From assembly GCA_947167105.1 (NCBI GenBank), contig CAMVGU010000009.1, positions 33,288 to 97,287 on the forward strand: DNA of 64,000 nucleotides, in the 5' to 3' direction. Under the pieces are notes generated by a model. It saw only the letters and a list, made by a program, of their open reading frames with translations, had not been told where the DNA came from and did no database searches. Of the stretch, positions 35,849 to 46,555 are shown piece after piece. The DNA comes from an uncultured Selenomonas sp. GTDB taxonomy: Bacteria > Bacillota > Negativicutes > Selenomonadales > Selenomonadaceae. The first letter of the stretch is position 1. Every line of letters begins with the position of its first letter. A program made the translations under genes and the position numbers.

Positions 35849-38836
35849 ATGGAGAGATTAAGTGTAGGGATGTACGTTAGAGTTCCATTTGATAGAGAGC
35901 ATGGGGAAGATCCACGATTCTTCCTTCTTGGTCAGATTGCGTCTATGGATGTTGCCAGTGGACTTCTTACTGTTATTTTGCATGATCCTTTTAATTATGC
36001 CAGGTATTTCCCTGATATACCTGTGAAGTTAAGGGTAATGGCGGATCGTGTTATCCAATGCGGTGCCTGTCGGGGAGCAAAGGCTAAATACAATAAGCAG
36101 CTGGTTCGAGTTCTGAGCTATCAGTATGATAAAGAAAAAAGAGTTGTGACATATTTCCTTGATCGGGAAGAGGATCATGCTGTGATATCAGCTTCAGAGA
36201 CAAAAATACAGTTGCCGTTTGTTGCTTCGGAAATATCTCCGCTGATTCAGATGCTGCAAGGTGAATGGCAGAACCCGCGTTGGTATGTGGGAAGAACCAT
36301 TGTGAGACGTGCAATTAGTTTATTGGACGGCTCGTTGAACGGGTTTGGCAGGTTGGCAGGCTGTAAGATCGATATTCTACCTCATCAGATGTTGACTATT
36401 AGACGCTGTATGCTGCACGATCCTTGCCGAATATTGCTCGCTGATGAAGTTGGTATGGGCAAGACCATTGAGGCGTTGGGAGTATTGCGCTTGTTTGTGG
36501 ATACGCACCCGCACTGCCGTATTTTACTGTTGGTGCCAGAACACCTATGTGCACAGTGGCGGCTGGAGATGCTTTTCAAGTTTAATCTGAGTGAAAGCAG
36601 CAAAAAATATCATTTGGTACTGGTGCCTAGTGAAAAGGCTAGCGAATGTCTTCAGGAAAAATGGGACTTTTTGGTCGCCGATGAGATCCATCATGCTTTG
36701 CAGGACAGCCATATGTACAAAACTCTACAGACACTTAGTCATAGGGTCGATAATGTTCTTTTATTAAGTGCTACACCGCTCCAAGCACGTGCTAAGGAGT
36801 ATTTAAGGCTCTTGTGTCTTTTGGAACCCGAAAAATATGCTACGATTTCGGAAAATGAGTTTGATAATAGAGTAACTAGGCAGGCTCGTATAGAAAGGGC
36901 TGCTTTTAATGTCGGTCGTTCATTAAAAAGTGTGCAAAGTGCAGTGCAGGAAGCAAATGCTCCCTGTGTTGATGAAGATGTGGCAGATGAGGCGGATGTA
37001 TTGCTGAACCGTTTGCACAAGTTGCAGGGTGAATTGCCAGAAGATGAGTATATAGCAGGTCAAATAAGTACGTGGCAGGAATTATTAGAGAAATTGCCAG
37101 AAAAGGGGTCGCCGGAGAATATTGATGACCCTCTGGGCTTAAGCAATTTGGCACAAATGCTAGGCTATATATCTGATCATTATCAACTGGATGCCCGTAT
37201 TATTCGTAATCGTCGCGCTATGAAGGGTGGGAAAGAGGCAAAACGTAAATTAATTTCTCTACCGTATGATTGTGATACAAAAAATCCTTATGAGCGAGAA
37301 ATATTTCAGGCTGTAGCTGAGTGCTTGGAAAAATTAGTTTCGAACAACAATCCTGCCAAGTTAGTCGAGTTTGGGATACCGTTAGTGTCAGCTTGCTTCA
37401 GTTCGGCGTTCGCCCTGGATGCATTTATTACTAGAAAAGTTTTTCCTATTGAGTGCGAATCGTCAAAGGAATTACGGACACGAGCAAGGCAGTGGTTACA
37501 ATATGAACAGCTTGTCTGTGATGATATTATCAAAGCAATGGATGATGAGGAGAATGGCCCAGCATCAAGAATTTGTGCTGTACTGAAGTGCCTGGATGAG
37601 TCTGTTGGCAGACATAAAGTTGTGCTCTTCACAGAGTTCGAAGCTACATGGGAAGCTTACCGGCATTGTCTGGAAGTATATTTTGGTGAGGAGAGTGTGG
37701 CATTATATAGTGTTGACAGTCCGACAGAAGAGCGTGAGCGTAATGTCTTCCGTTTTCAGAGTGACGAGTTATGCCAGTTTTTGTTAGCAGATTCTTCAGG
37801 CGGCGAAGGACATAATTTTCAGATGGCTGATTATGCTGTGCATTTGGATTTGCCGTACGATGCCGCAGTCGTAGAGCAACGTATTGGTCGTCTGGATCGT
37901 CTTGGTAGACAAAGCGAAGAGCCGATTATTTCTATTGTGCCGTATGCAACTAAGACGATAGAAGAAGATTTGTTCCATATTTTTCAGGAGGGGCTTCAGG
38001 TTTTCGAGAAGCCGCTGAGCGGTATGGAAATCATTATGGGTGAATTGCGCGAGATGTTGACAAGTGCTTGGGAAAGCGATCCAGAGAGAGGATTGCGGGA
38101 TATTTTACCTCAAGTCAAAGAAAAAGCCAGGAATCTAACTAAGGCTCTGCAAGAAGAACGGAACTATGATTTGAACAAATTCCTTTTTAATAGACTGGAT
38201 AGACAGGTTAGACGCTTGGTAAATGAATATAGCCGCCAAGGTGGGAAACTGTTTGCAGATGCGATGGGCAGTTGGGCTGCTATGGCAGGCTTCCGTATAG
38301 AGCATCAGAAAGGTGAATTGCTTCGATTTAGACCAGAAAACTTTTCGTCAAAGTCAGCATGGCAGACTATGCTTTTACCACCGGAATGGGGGGAATACTA
38401 CCAGGATGAGCGGGCTCAGGCATTGTTTAAGATACAAGCTGCTGTTATGAGCAAGCCTGTGAGTACGATGCGCATGCGTAGTGAACGGCCTGCTCTGGTA
38501 GGCACTTTTGACCGTAACCTGGCCCTGCAAATGGATTCCGTGCATTTCTTTGCTCCTGGAGACCCCGTATTTGATTGTATCACGGGTAATGCCTTGGCTT
38601 CTTATCGTGGGCGCTGTTCTGCATTTCGTTTAAAAGGTGAGGAAGACTGGCAGGGATTGGTCTTTTCCTATGTATTGAGACCGCGTTATGAGGTGCTTTA
38701 TGAACAGGGACTGCCGGATACACTTTGTCGTCCTTATGTACCTTTCTTGTGTTGTGAGATAAAGACGTTTTTTTGGCCATTGCCCGGCTTTCCAGAAGCT
38801 AGTCCAAATGTGCAAGCAACGGCGTGTTTCAAATAG
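35849..38836 (+). CDS. dpdE: DpdE-like SNF2-family helicase
   Basis: The 995-residue protein (ATG 35849, ten bases after GGAGG starts) is a SNF2-type superfamily II ATPase. Walker A ADEVGMGKTIEAL lies near residue 197, the DExH box VADEIHHAL near 276 and LLSATPLQ near 305. The C-terminal helicase half has SSGGEGHNFQMAD near 650 followed by QRIGRLDRLGRQ. Size, order and neighbours match DpdE of the Dpd system, where DpdD-K are needed for restriction of unmodified DNA. DISARM DrmD is a possible alternative. The role here in DNA translocation is inferred. Confidence 0.7.
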   Translation: MERLSVGMYVRVPFDREHGEDPRFFLLGQIASMDVASGLLTVILHDPFNYARYFPDIPVKLRVMADRVIQCGACRGAKAKYNKQLVRVLSYQYDKEKRVVTYFLDREEDHAVISASETKIQLPFVASEISPLIQMLQGEWQNPRWYVGRTIVRRAISLLDGSLNGFGRLAGCKIDILPHQMLTIRRCMLHDPCRILLADEVGMGKTIEALGVLRLFVDTHPHCRILLLVPEHLCAQWRLEMLFKFNLSESSKKYHLVLVPSEKASECLQEKWDFLVADEIHHALQDSHMYKTLQTLSHRVDNVLLLSATPLQARAKEYLRLLCLLEPEKYATISENEFDNRVTRQARIERAAFNVGRSLKSVQSAVQEANAPCVDEDVADEADVLLNRLHKLQGELPEDEYIAGQISTWQELLEKLPEKGSPENIDDPLGLSNLAQMLGYISDHYQLDARIIRNRRAMKGGKEAKRKLISLPYDCDTKNPYEREIFQAVAECLEKLVSNNNPAKLVEFGIPLVSACFSSAFALDAFITRKVFPIECESSKELRTRARQWLQYEQLVCDDIIKAMDDEENGPASRICAVLKCLDESVGRHKVVLFTEFEATWEAYRHCLEVYFGEESVALYSVDSPTEERERNVFRFQSDELCQFLLADSSGGEGHNFQMADYAVHLDLPYDAAVVEQRIGRLDRLGRQSEEPIISIVPYATKTIEEDLFHIFQEGLQVFEKPLSGMEIIMGELREMLTSAWESDPERGLRDILPQVKEKARNLTKALQEERNYDLNKFLFNRLDRQVRRLVNEYSRQGGKLFADAMGSWAAMAGFRIEHQKGELLRFRPENFSSKSAWQTMLLPPEWGEYYQDERAQALFKIQAAVMSKPVSTMRMRSERPALVGTFDRNLALQMDSVHFFAPGDPVFDCITGNALASYRGRCSAFRLKGEEDWQGLVFSYVLRPRYEVLYEQGLPDTLCRPYVPFLCCEIKTFFWPLPGFPEASPNVQATACFK

Positions 38837-38842
38837 CGTTGT

Positions 38843-38979
38843 TTTAGGTTGACAGGTTTTGTCTACCGTATACGGACTTCATCTAAGTGATACATTCTCT
38901 GTTGCCAATAACATCGTCATAAATGTACGCATTAGATGGAATCTTGCCTAAAATCGGCACAAAAAATTGTCAACCTAAA
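38843..38979. repeat. 12-bp inverted repeat in the operon gap
   Basis: TTTAGGTTGACA (38843-38854) and TGTCAACCTAAA (38968-38979) are perfect inverted copies bounding 137 bases. This is the only sizeable gap in the operon. It might be a small mobile element (MITE-like) or a regulatory structure. Confidence 0.6.
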
Positions 38980-38989
38980 TAGGCCGTCA

Positions 38990-39382
38990 ATGAAACACGC
39001 CCAAGCAACTTTCAGACATTGCTTACAGCCTGAAGTTATGTTTGATGATAATAACTTGCTAGTGCACCTTGGCCGGAGGGATAAGTTCAAGGCAATTCCT
39101 GAGGCTGCCGCTAGGCATTTCAGTAATGCACAATGGCTACATCAGCATTTTCCTGCAGCAGCATGGGTGCAGCAGGTTGCATCGGAGGCACATAAGAAAG
39201 CTAACCGTGATTTGTGGAACAAATCACGCATCGCTGAGGCAGTAAAGAAGGTCAGGGAAGAAGGGCAAGGGTATGGTAATCACACGGTGGAGGAATGTAC
39301 TCAAGCACTGATAAAAGCGCTGAAAGAGTCGAATGCGCGACTGGATTCATTAGCCTATGTTTGGATGGAGACTGAAAAATGA
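38990..39382 (+). CDS. Small protein between dpdE and dpdF
   Basis: This 130-residue protein was not recognised. It is hydrophilic, with paired Trp/His (QWLHQHFP near 48) and helical charged sequence, ending LDSLAYVWMETEK. The start is uncertain: ATG 38990 lies just outside the inverted repeat, while ATG 38936 lies inside it; neither has a clear ribosome site. Its stop overlaps the dpdF start (ATGA), so it is coupled to that gene. Confidence 0.55.
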   Translation: MKHAQATFRHCLQPEVMFDDNNLLVHLGRRDKFKAIPEAAARHFSNAQWLHQHFPAAAWVQQVASEAHKKANRDLWNKSRIAEAVKKVREEGQGYGNHTVEECTQALIKALKESNARLDSLAYVWMETEK

Positions 39383-41871
39383 GCTTTCTAGAATATTTGC
39401 GTTCAAGACAGAAATTTTATAGAAACAAAAATGATTGTTATGGTGAAGCCGTTTGTGAACGCTTGATGGCTCATTTTCCAATTGATAATTGTCCGCCTAC
39501 AGCAGATTTTTATACTTCTTTTAGAAGTTTTCTTGGTTATGAACAGCAACCAGCTGTCTTGCCGGCAAATTGGGTTAGTGAGGATGTTTGTCACCGTTTT
39601 GGTTTAGTCAGTTATGGTCAAGATGGCTGGGGAATTTCCAACCAATATAAGGATGAACGGCTCAATGCTGCTTTTGTCGATTGCGTCTTTCAGCACCAAA
39701 AAGCTTCAGCTGAAGATAAACAGAAATTTTGCATGCTTACATCACCTGATATTCGTTATTTGACGGGCTATAAAGCTTACAATGGCTTATCACAGCAACT
39801 AGCTATGGAAGCTGCCCTTACTATGCAGGAGGGGTATACAGGCTTATTTTGCTTACCAACAGGTTCCGGTAAAAGTCTTATTACGCAGGTTATTGCATAT
39901 CAGAAACCTGGTCTGACTATTGCTGTAGTACCAACAGTCTCACTGGCTTTGGATCAGGTACGTTCTGCTTATAGCGCGTTGCAGGTGGCTGGAGCGGATG
40001 AGATTCTTTGTTATTATTCTGATATGCCTGACGAGGAGTTCTCTAGACTTTATGGGAGCTTAATGGAACAGCGTGCTCGTTTGATTTTCCTTTCGCCTGA
40101 ATCAATGTTAGGAAGTTTTTATCAGGATATAAGAAACGCAGCTGAAGATGGATATTTACAGAATATTGTAGTGGATGAGGCGCACATGCTCTTGGAGTGG
40201 GGCGCATCTTTTCGCCCAGATTACCAACTCTTAAAGACTAATCAGAAAGCACTGCGTGAAATATCTTCTAATCTAAGAACATATCTGTTATCAGCTACCT
40301 TTGATCATGAAGAGACTGATTTATTACGTGATATGTTTGCACCAGATGGTGAACACTGGCTGGAGGTGCGTTGTGATTCCTTGCGTGCTGAACCACTTTT
40401 TAACGTAATCCGTTGTGAGGATGGAGAAGATAAGAATAGGTCAGTGCAAAGGTTGTGTGATTTACTGCCACGTCCGTTAATCGTCTATGTACGGCGTCCG
40501 TGTGAGGCAGAATGTTTGGCTGCGAACCTTCGTGAAAATGGCTATCAAGATGTGCGTACGTTCACGGGTGATACAACAGGGCAGGAACGATCATCGATTA
40601 TTAGTGATTGGCAGGAAAATCGATTGGATTTTTTGGTGGCTACATCAGCTTTTGGCATGGGGGTAGATAAGAAGGATGTACGTACTGTTCTCCATGCCTA
40701 TGTGCCGGAAAGTCCTAACGCCTACTATCAGGAAGTTGGTCGTGGTGGTCGGGATGGAAATTATTGCTTGGCAGTAATGTGTGTAAATCTTGGTGATGAT
40801 GAGGATAATGATCTTACCGGTGAAGGTGGCGCAGCCGGGTTCGCTGAAGGGAAGGCCATAACGGTAAAACGTTTATGTGGTCGGTGGCTGACAATGTTTG
40901 GCAAGGCGAAAAAAGGCGAATCTGAGGGCGATGTCATTTATGGGCTCAATACATTACTTGTGCCAGCTTATGCTCAGAATAAAACAACAAATGATTTACA
41001 TGTGCAGTGGAATATTCGCACATTATTACTTTTGGAACGCCAGCGTTTGCTCAGAATAGAGCATGTGGAACCGCTGGATGTTCATCGCTTTTCTTTGGTC
41101 AGGAGAACTGCTTATCGTATTTGGGTACGAATATTGGATTCATGCCTGCTTAATTTACAGGTGACCACGGCGGAATTGGAAAATATACGTGAGCAAGAAG
41201 TTCTATATCATAAGAATAAGTACCAGAAAATGGCAACAACATTAGCAAGGATAGGTAAACGCTGTTGGTCTGATTTGTTTACTGCTACTTATGATATGAC
41301 TGATGCTTGTTGTACAGGATGTGATAAGCATCGGCAGGTACGAAAATATTATCCTAATCAGGGGCTGCCATTGCGTCAGAACGTATTGGCACAGAGAGAA
41401 TACTTACCCAAAGATGCTGTTGCTAACTTGCTGCAAGGGCAACGTGAAGCACTTATTACTGCGCCAAAGCATTATTGGGAGACAGCTGCTCGCTTAGCTG
41501 AAAATTGCAGAGCGTTAGTGGTGATGGACGATTTCCGTACATCATTAGGGGATCTATTGTCAGATGCGCTTTGGCCTTTAATGGAAGATAATAAGCATCT
41601 ATTTATCTTAGATAGGAAAGAACTGCGTCTCCTAGTAGAAGGGGGGCTGGACTGTAGTGGTTATTTGTCCGGTTGTTTCTTGCTGTTGTATAATAACACG
41701 GCGGAGAATCTACCACAGGCATTGCATATGACGCGTAGTCTTTTGCAACGCGTACCGGGGTGGCGGGCATTACATTTACTTTATGCTGATTGTCAAGTTC
41801 CTGGGACCGGGCGCCGCTTGACAGAACAGATTACAGGGCCCGTTTATGACGAGAAGGCCTTGCCTATATGA
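39379..41871 (+). CDS. dpdF: DpdF-like RecQ-family helicase
   Basis: The 830-residue protein has a RecQ-like core. Walker A LPTGSGKSLIT is near residue 159, VDEAHMLLEWG near 264, LLSATF near 308, then SAFGMGVDKKDVRTVLHA near 430 and QEVGRGGRDG near 450. Cysteines near 640 (DACCTGCDKH) suggest a zinc site. About 120 N-terminal and 350 C-terminal residues lie outside the core and are unlike classical RecQ. Order and length match DpdF. It overlaps the previous gene by four bases. Confidence 0.68.
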   Translation: MSFLEYLRSRQKFYRNKNDCYGEAVCERLMAHFPIDNCPPTADFYTSFRSFLGYEQQPAVLPANWVSEDVCHRFGLVSYGQDGWGISNQYKDERLNAAFVDCVFQHQKASAEDKQKFCMLTSPDIRYLTGYKAYNGLSQQLAMEAALTMQEGYTGLFCLPTGSGKSLITQVIAYQKPGLTIAVVPTVSLALDQVRSAYSALQVAGADEILCYYSDMPDEEFSRLYGSLMEQRARLIFLSPESMLGSFYQDIRNAAEDGYLQNIVVDEAHMLLEWGASFRPDYQLLKTNQKALREISSNLRTYLLSATFDHEETDLLRDMFAPDGEHWLEVRCDSLRAEPLFNVIRCEDGEDKNRSVQRLCDLLPRPLIVYVRRPCEAECLAANLRENGYQDVRTFTGDTTGQERSSIISDWQENRLDFLVATSAFGMGVDKKDVRTVLHAYVPESPNAYYQEVGRGGRDGNYCLAVMCVNLGDDEDNDLTGEGGAAGFAEGKAITVKRLCGRWLTMFGKAKKGESEGDVIYGLNTLLVPAYAQNKTTNDLHVQWNIRTLLLLERQRLLRIEHVEPLDVHRFSLVRRTAYRIWVRILDSCLLNLQVTTAELENIREQEVLYHKNKYQKMATTLARIGKRCWSDLFTATYDMTDACCTGCDKHRQVRKYYPNQGLPLRQNVLAQREYLPKDAVANLLQGQREALITAPKHYWETAARLAENCRALVVMDDFRTSLGDLLSDALWPLMEDNKHLFILDRKELRLLVEGGLDCSGYLSGCFLLLYNNTAENLPQALHMTRSLLQRVPGWRALHLLYADCQVPGTGRRLTEQITGPVYDEKALPI

Positions 41872-41883
41872 AAGGAGCATACT

Positions 41884-42702
41884 ATGTTCAAGAATGCCAT
41901 TAGTGCTTATGCTACGCCTGTTCGTGTTTATGAGCTCTGTCATCTGGCTGAGAAGGGAAATTGTACCCGAGATGAAGCTAAGAAAAAGTTTTGTCCTCTA
42001 CCAACGGATGGAGATATGCTTGCCCCGATCATTAGAGTAGCTGTTGAGCTAGAGCTTTTAGAGGATAATCGTAACGAAATAGTGTTGACAGATGCTGCTC
42101 GTTCCGGGATGGCATTAACTTCTATGAAGAAATTTCGACGTTGGTGTAATGCCAGAGCTTTGCGTGAAAGTGAAGACCTATTTGGCCGAATTTCTGCGAT
42201 TATGTTAAGAATTTATGATAGCCATGAAACCAGAGAAATGGTAGGGGAAAATTTTACTACTTCGCAAAGGTTTCGTAATTACTTGGCTAATCATGTCAAT
42301 ATGGAACACATTCCTGACAATATGCGAGGATGGCGTTTCTGGGCTTCATTTTTAGGCTTGGGCTTGGTGCATGAAGCAGAAAATGGATTTAGCTTTTTGC
42401 CAGATATGTATGCTTTCCTGTCTGACGCTATCCAAAACGCTAAGCTGGATGCAGGAGATTATACAGTGACAGAATTTCTGGATATACTGCAACCTTTTCT
42501 TACGGTAGCTTTGCCTATAGAAGGTGAGGGACGTAAATTTTGTTTGGGAATGGCCAATGGCTTGCGCAGCTTGCATGACAGAGGGAAGATTGTTGGGCGT
42601 CATGTGCCAGATGCCAAGGAGTATTGGGAATTACCTGAGATGACTGGTCATACTATGCCATCGACTATTAGCCACATTAGCTTGCCAGGAGGTGCCGCAT
42701 GA
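41884..42702 (+). CDS. dpdG: DpdG-like protein
   Basis: A 272-residue soluble protein with no catalytic motif that I recognise. The N-terminal part looks like winged-helix DNA-binding domains (YELCHLAEKGNCTRDEAKKKF near 18, VELELLEDNRNEIVLTDA near 56). It is placed by size and position as DpdG, between the RecQ-like helicase and the ATPase. It overlaps dpdH by four bases and begins 12 bases after dpdF, behind AAAGGAG. Confidence 0.5.
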   Translation: MFKNAISAYATPVRVYELCHLAEKGNCTRDEAKKKFCPLPTDGDMLAPIIRVAVELELLEDNRNEIVLTDAARSGMALTSMKKFRRWCNARALRESEDLFGRISAIMLRIYDSHETREMVGENFTTSQRFRNYLANHVNMEHIPDNMRGWRFWASFLGLGLVHEAENGFSFLPDMYAFLSDAIQNAKLDAGDYTVTEFLDILQPFLTVALPIEGEGRKFCLGMANGLRSLHDRGKIVGRHVPDAKEYWELPEMTGHTMPSTISHISLPGGAA

Positions 42703-45700
42703 ATAAGGAAATAACATCAGGGCGTCTAACCGAGGTTATTAAAGTAGATACTACTTCTAGTTCCAGAGCTGACTTCTTGGCTACACATGTCCCATTCCGC
42801 CATATCAAACTTAAACACGGTGGCGGACTTAGTCAAGATTTTGAGACTATCTCGGAGGATGAGATTTGGCAGCAATATGTCCGTGAGCCTGGTGAGCGTC
42901 ATCAGTTCATCGTTGTGCAAGGAGCCAATGGAGCAGGTAAGTCACATCTGATTCGTTGGTTATATACTAAGTTTCAAGCACAGCCACAAGAAAATGAAGC
43001 TGTAATATTCATTCGTCGAAGCGATAATAGCCTTAAGGGAGCTATCCGCCAGTTGCTGGATAGGCATGAAACACGTGACTTGCCACATCGTGATGCGTAT
43101 GAACGTTTGGCAGCAGCAGGTACGGACATAAATCCGCAGGAATTAAAACATAGATTATATCATGCCCTGTTGGCAAAAGTACAGACTGATATTGTTAGTG
43201 GCCTGACAGATAAGCTCAAACGTATTCAGAAGAAACATTTGCTTAGTTTGCTTTCAGATCAAGTGTTCTTTGAGCAATATCTTTTGCAACCGATGGACGT
43301 GAATACGCCAATAGAACGCATTTACAGACGTGTAGCGACGGATGGAAATCTTAAAGGATTTAATGAGGAACCAGCCCGATTCAAGGCAGGGGATTTTCAA
43401 ATTACAGATGAATTTTTAGAACGACTGGAAAGCGCAGGCTCAGATCAGAAAGCTATTGATTATGCTTACGATCTACATGATGAGCAGGATTTGACGGTTA
43501 AAACCGCTGACTATCTGAATCAGTTTATTGAATCGGTTATTCAGGAAGCAGCGGGCGTTCATCCTGGTGACTTTGAAAGTATCTTTGCAGAGATACGGCA
43601 TGAACTATTCCGGCACGGGAAAAATCTAACGCTATTGATTGAGGATATTACTGCTTTCACGGGCGTTAATGAATCACTATTGAATGTTTTGATAAATGAA
43701 CATACAGGTACAGCGGATTTGTCAGGGCAAGAGCTTTGTCGTCTTTCTTCCTTGGTAGGCACAACAACGGAGTTTTATGGAGAATTTCGTGATAACTTCA
43801 GGAACCGTGTGACTGAGGAGATTTACATTGAGGATACAGCACTTACAGTCGGGCAGGATAATACATTGGTTGAGTTAGCAGCTCGTTATTTGAATGCTAT
43901 GAGCTTACCGGCGAATGTTCTTGATGCTTGGGCAGAGAGCGGAGCAGAAGATGGACAATTACCACTCCATAAGCGTACAGAAATGAATTGTTGGCCGACA
44001 TATACTTTGCCAAATGGGGGGGCACTTTCACTTTATCCTTTTACAGTGCAAGCCTTAAAGCATTTAGTTGCTGGGATGCCAGAAGGGCAGAGGACTCCAC
44101 GCTATTTTCTTACGGATATCTTGCGTACAACAGTACAGTGTATATTGAAGGGTGAATCAAAGGCTTTTCCACCTGTATATACTGGCACAGCACCAAATTT
44201 GCAGTGGCGCAGTGCTAAGGAACGCATACATATCATTCAACAATGCGAAGAGGGAGAACAGGATCGGCTGAATCGATTTATATGTATTTGGGGCGACGGC
44301 ACAGCAAGTCAGACAGAAAGCCAGGGAGTTGCCATCTTGGCCGGCATTCCCATGCCTATTTATCAAGAATTGGGATTTCCAGTACTACGCGGCCTGGAAG
44401 ATGTTACGACTATTAATGCTGCAATAGACACAGATCCACCTGAAACATTGCCAGAGTTACAACAAGAGGTGGACAAGAAGACCCTTTTAGCTAATACGAA
44501 AACGCCTGATGAGATTGCAAATGAAAATTATGAGAAGCAGCGTTTGAACTTGGAACAATGGCTTAGTGGTGGCCAGTTGAACGATGATCGAAACCTTATT
44601 CGTAACGATTTGAGTGATTTCCTGTGTAGTACGATTAATTGGCAGGAGGAAGGGGGTTCATTCGATAATCTCAACAAGATTATTGGTGAAAAGTCTGGTG
44701 CTCAGAATCAGTTACTTTCTATTGAACGTTGTAGTCGTGGTAAGGGCTTCTATGAATTGCCTGCTAAACTGCCTACTTACCAAATAATAAACTGTTTGTT
44801 GCAATGGCGTTATCTAGGACGACGTTCTTGGTTGTTTGAAGGAGCCGAGGAATCCTTTTATGCAGCTAGCATGTGGCTTTATAATGTCAAGGATGGGGTA
44901 GTGCAGGCAGTAAAAAATAGTTCACCACAAATAGGAGGCGTGAATGCTTATGCGGCTTGTGCGATTAGCGTAGCCGTTTGTTGCCGTATGTTGGCTGGTG
45001 GTGATGCTAATCCTGAGACTTTGGCAGAGCATCTTTGGGCGGATAATATGGTGTTACCGCAATCTGGCAGCGGGCATTGTCGTGCATGGCAGGGATTGCT
45101 CTCGTATTTGAAGCGCCCCGAGACAGAAGATGCTTTGAAAATTGCACATGATTACTTCAATATTGTGCAGAGCCGTAAGCCATCCACTAAGACTTTCTTG
45201 AACTTAGACGCATTACAGAAATGTTTGGATTACTTGGCACCGCATGGCTATTTGTTGGAGGAAGCTGGACAGCTGGCCAAGGAAGAAGTCATTGGGGCCC
45301 GTAGAAAACCGATGGTGCCTGCTGCTCATCTGGCTGAAACGCTACCAAAAGTCATTAAGGAAGAGCAAAATTTCCTGCGGGAAAAACTCAGTCCTATTTT
45401 TGAGGCATTTGATTTGAACGAGGCTGATTTAGGTCATTTCGAGGCAGGGGCATTGGAAGACTTTTCTATTCGATTGGATGAATGCAATCAAGCTTTGGTT
45501 CAGGCGAATAAACAGAACTGCTTCTCTAAGATCACCAAAGAAAAGCGAAAAAAGGTAAAGGAAAATGCTGAGGGAATAACTTCAGACCTGCGTCAATTAG
45601 CAAAAGCTATTACGGAGGCACCAATGCACGAGAGCTTGCCACAGTTGGCAAGAGCACCATTGGCAGATGTGCAGCCACTAATAGAATTGATCGAACTTGT

Positions 45701-45860
45701 TAAGGATGGTCTAAAAAGAGCATCTGCAGCTATGCCCAGTGAGCCTCCAGCACCGGTAGGGTATGTGAGCCCTTTGCTTAAGGATAAGGAGAAAGTGTTG
45801 CAGGAGGTAGAGGTCGCTTTGACAGATATTGACGCGCTGGAGGAGGCATTGACGCTATGA
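42699..45860 (+). CDS. dpdH: DpdH-like ATPase
   Basis: A large P-loop protein (1053 residues). Walker A GANGAGKSHLIRWLY is at about residues 73-87, and a Walker B-like LTLLIEDITAFTG near 311 follows. The C-terminal half is mostly helical with coiled-coil segments (890-960). It is consistent with DpdH, the ATPase of the Dpd restriction set, and shows the size and architecture of a STAND or BREX BrxC-like ATPase. Start and stop overlap neighbours by four bases on both sides. Confidence 0.62.
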   Translation: MNKEITSGRLTEVIKVDTTSSSRADFLATHVPFRHIKLKHGGGLSQDFETISEDEIWQQYVREPGERHQFIVVQGANGAGKSHLIRWLYTKFQAQPQENEAVIFIRRSDNSLKGAIRQLLDRHETRDLPHRDAYERLAAAGTDINPQELKHRLYHALLAKVQTDIVSGLTDKLKRIQKKHLLSLLSDQVFFEQYLLQPMDVNTPIERIYRRVATDGNLKGFNEEPARFKAGDFQITDEFLERLESAGSDQKAIDYAYDLHDEQDLTVKTADYLNQFIESVIQEAAGVHPGDFESIFAEIRHELFRHGKNLTLLIEDITAFTGVNESLLNVLINEHTGTADLSGQELCRLSSLVGTTTEFYGEFRDNFRNRVTEEIYIEDTALTVGQDNTLVELAARYLNAMSLPANVLDAWAESGAEDGQLPLHKRTEMNCWPTYTLPNGGALSLYPFTVQALKHLVAGMPEGQRTPRYFLTDILRTTVQCILKGESKAFPPVYTGTAPNLQWRSAKERIHIIQQCEEGEQDRLNRFICIWGDGTASQTESQGVAILAGIPMPIYQELGFPVLRGLEDVTTINAAIDTDPPETLPELQQEVDKKTLLANTKTPDEIANENYEKQRLNLEQWLSGGQLNDDRNLIRNDLSDFLCSTINWQEEGGSFDNLNKIIGEKSGAQNQLLSIERCSRGKGFYELPAKLPTYQIINCLLQWRYLGRRSWLFEGAEESFYAASMWLYNVKDGVVQAVKNSSPQIGGVNAYAACAISVAVCCRMLAGGDANPETLAEHLWADNMVLPQSGSGHCRAWQGLLSYLKRPETEDALKIAHDYFNIVQSRKPSTKTFLNLDALQKCLDYLAPHGYLLEEAGQLAKEEVIGARRKPMVPAAHLAETLPKVIKEEQNFLREKLSPIFEAFDLNEADLGHFEAGALEDFSIRLDECNQALVQANKQNCFSKITKEKRKKVKENAEGITSDLRQLAKAITEAPMHESLPQLARAPLADVQPLIELIELVKDGLKRASAAMPSEPPAPVGYVSPLLKDKEKVLQEVEVALTDIDALEEALTL

Positions 45861-46531
45861 TTACGGAGGCTTTGCAGAAGACAACTGAACTGGCTGGGCG
45901 TTGGGCAGAAGCAGATGCAGACAAGGACAAACTAGAGGATCGGAAGAGGCGTGAACAGGTTGTAGCGGCTGGCTTTGAATGCATTTTGCAGCAAATACGC
46001 ATTTTGCGCTTGCGCCAGAAATTACTACCTTTGCAATTGGAACGTCTTGATGCGCAATTATTACAGGACGTACGCGAATTGTTAAAGGTTGGGAAGGTGG
46101 CCTATCAGAGACAACAAGTCGGAGCAAAAAACACTTTGGGAACTGACTTAAAGCGATTCAATAAAAAATTCTCTGAAGAAATTAAGCATCATGCAGAGTG
46201 TTTCAGCCGAGATTCTAAGGTTATAGAAACACAGCAAGCATTGGAGGTAACAAACAATCTTTGCCCAGGGGCGGTGCCTTCAAAGCTCCGATCGCGGCTC
46301 ATATTTGCTAGACGTGAAAACGCTACGTTAAATGAATTACAAGATAATCTAGAAGCTCAAAAAGAAGCGGAACTGTGTTTGAAGAACTCACCTTTGGAAG
46401 CGTGGCAACGTCAGCTCTTGCAACGGATTACTGTGGGTCAGGCTACGCTCCTTAATATAACGCCGGAAGAACTGTCCTGGCTGCAGCGTAGCGATTTTGC
46501 GAAACGCGTTAAGCTACGCTACGAGTTTTAG
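45857..46531 (+). CDS. Coiled-coil protein in the DpdI position
   Basis: A 224-residue, strongly charged helical protein with leucine-rich heptads (ILQQIRILRLRQKLLPLQLE near 36). No enzyme motif is visible. Its place directly after the DpdH-like ATPase and before the helicase suggests it corresponds to DpdI, but I could not confirm this from sequence. It is coupled to dpdH by a four-base overlap. Confidence 0.45.
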   Translation: MITEALQKTTELAGRWAEADADKDKLEDRKRREQVVAAGFECILQQIRILRLRQKLLPLQLERLDAQLLQDVRELLKVGKVAYQRQQVGAKNTLGTDLKRFNKKFSEEIKHHAECFSRDSKVIETQQALEVTNNLCPGAVPSKLRSRLIFARRENATLNELQDNLEAQKEAELCLKNSPLEAWQRQLLQRITVGQATLLNITPEELSWLQRSDFAKRVKLRYEF

Positions 46532-46555
46532 GTCGTATATGGGGGGAAAAACTGC

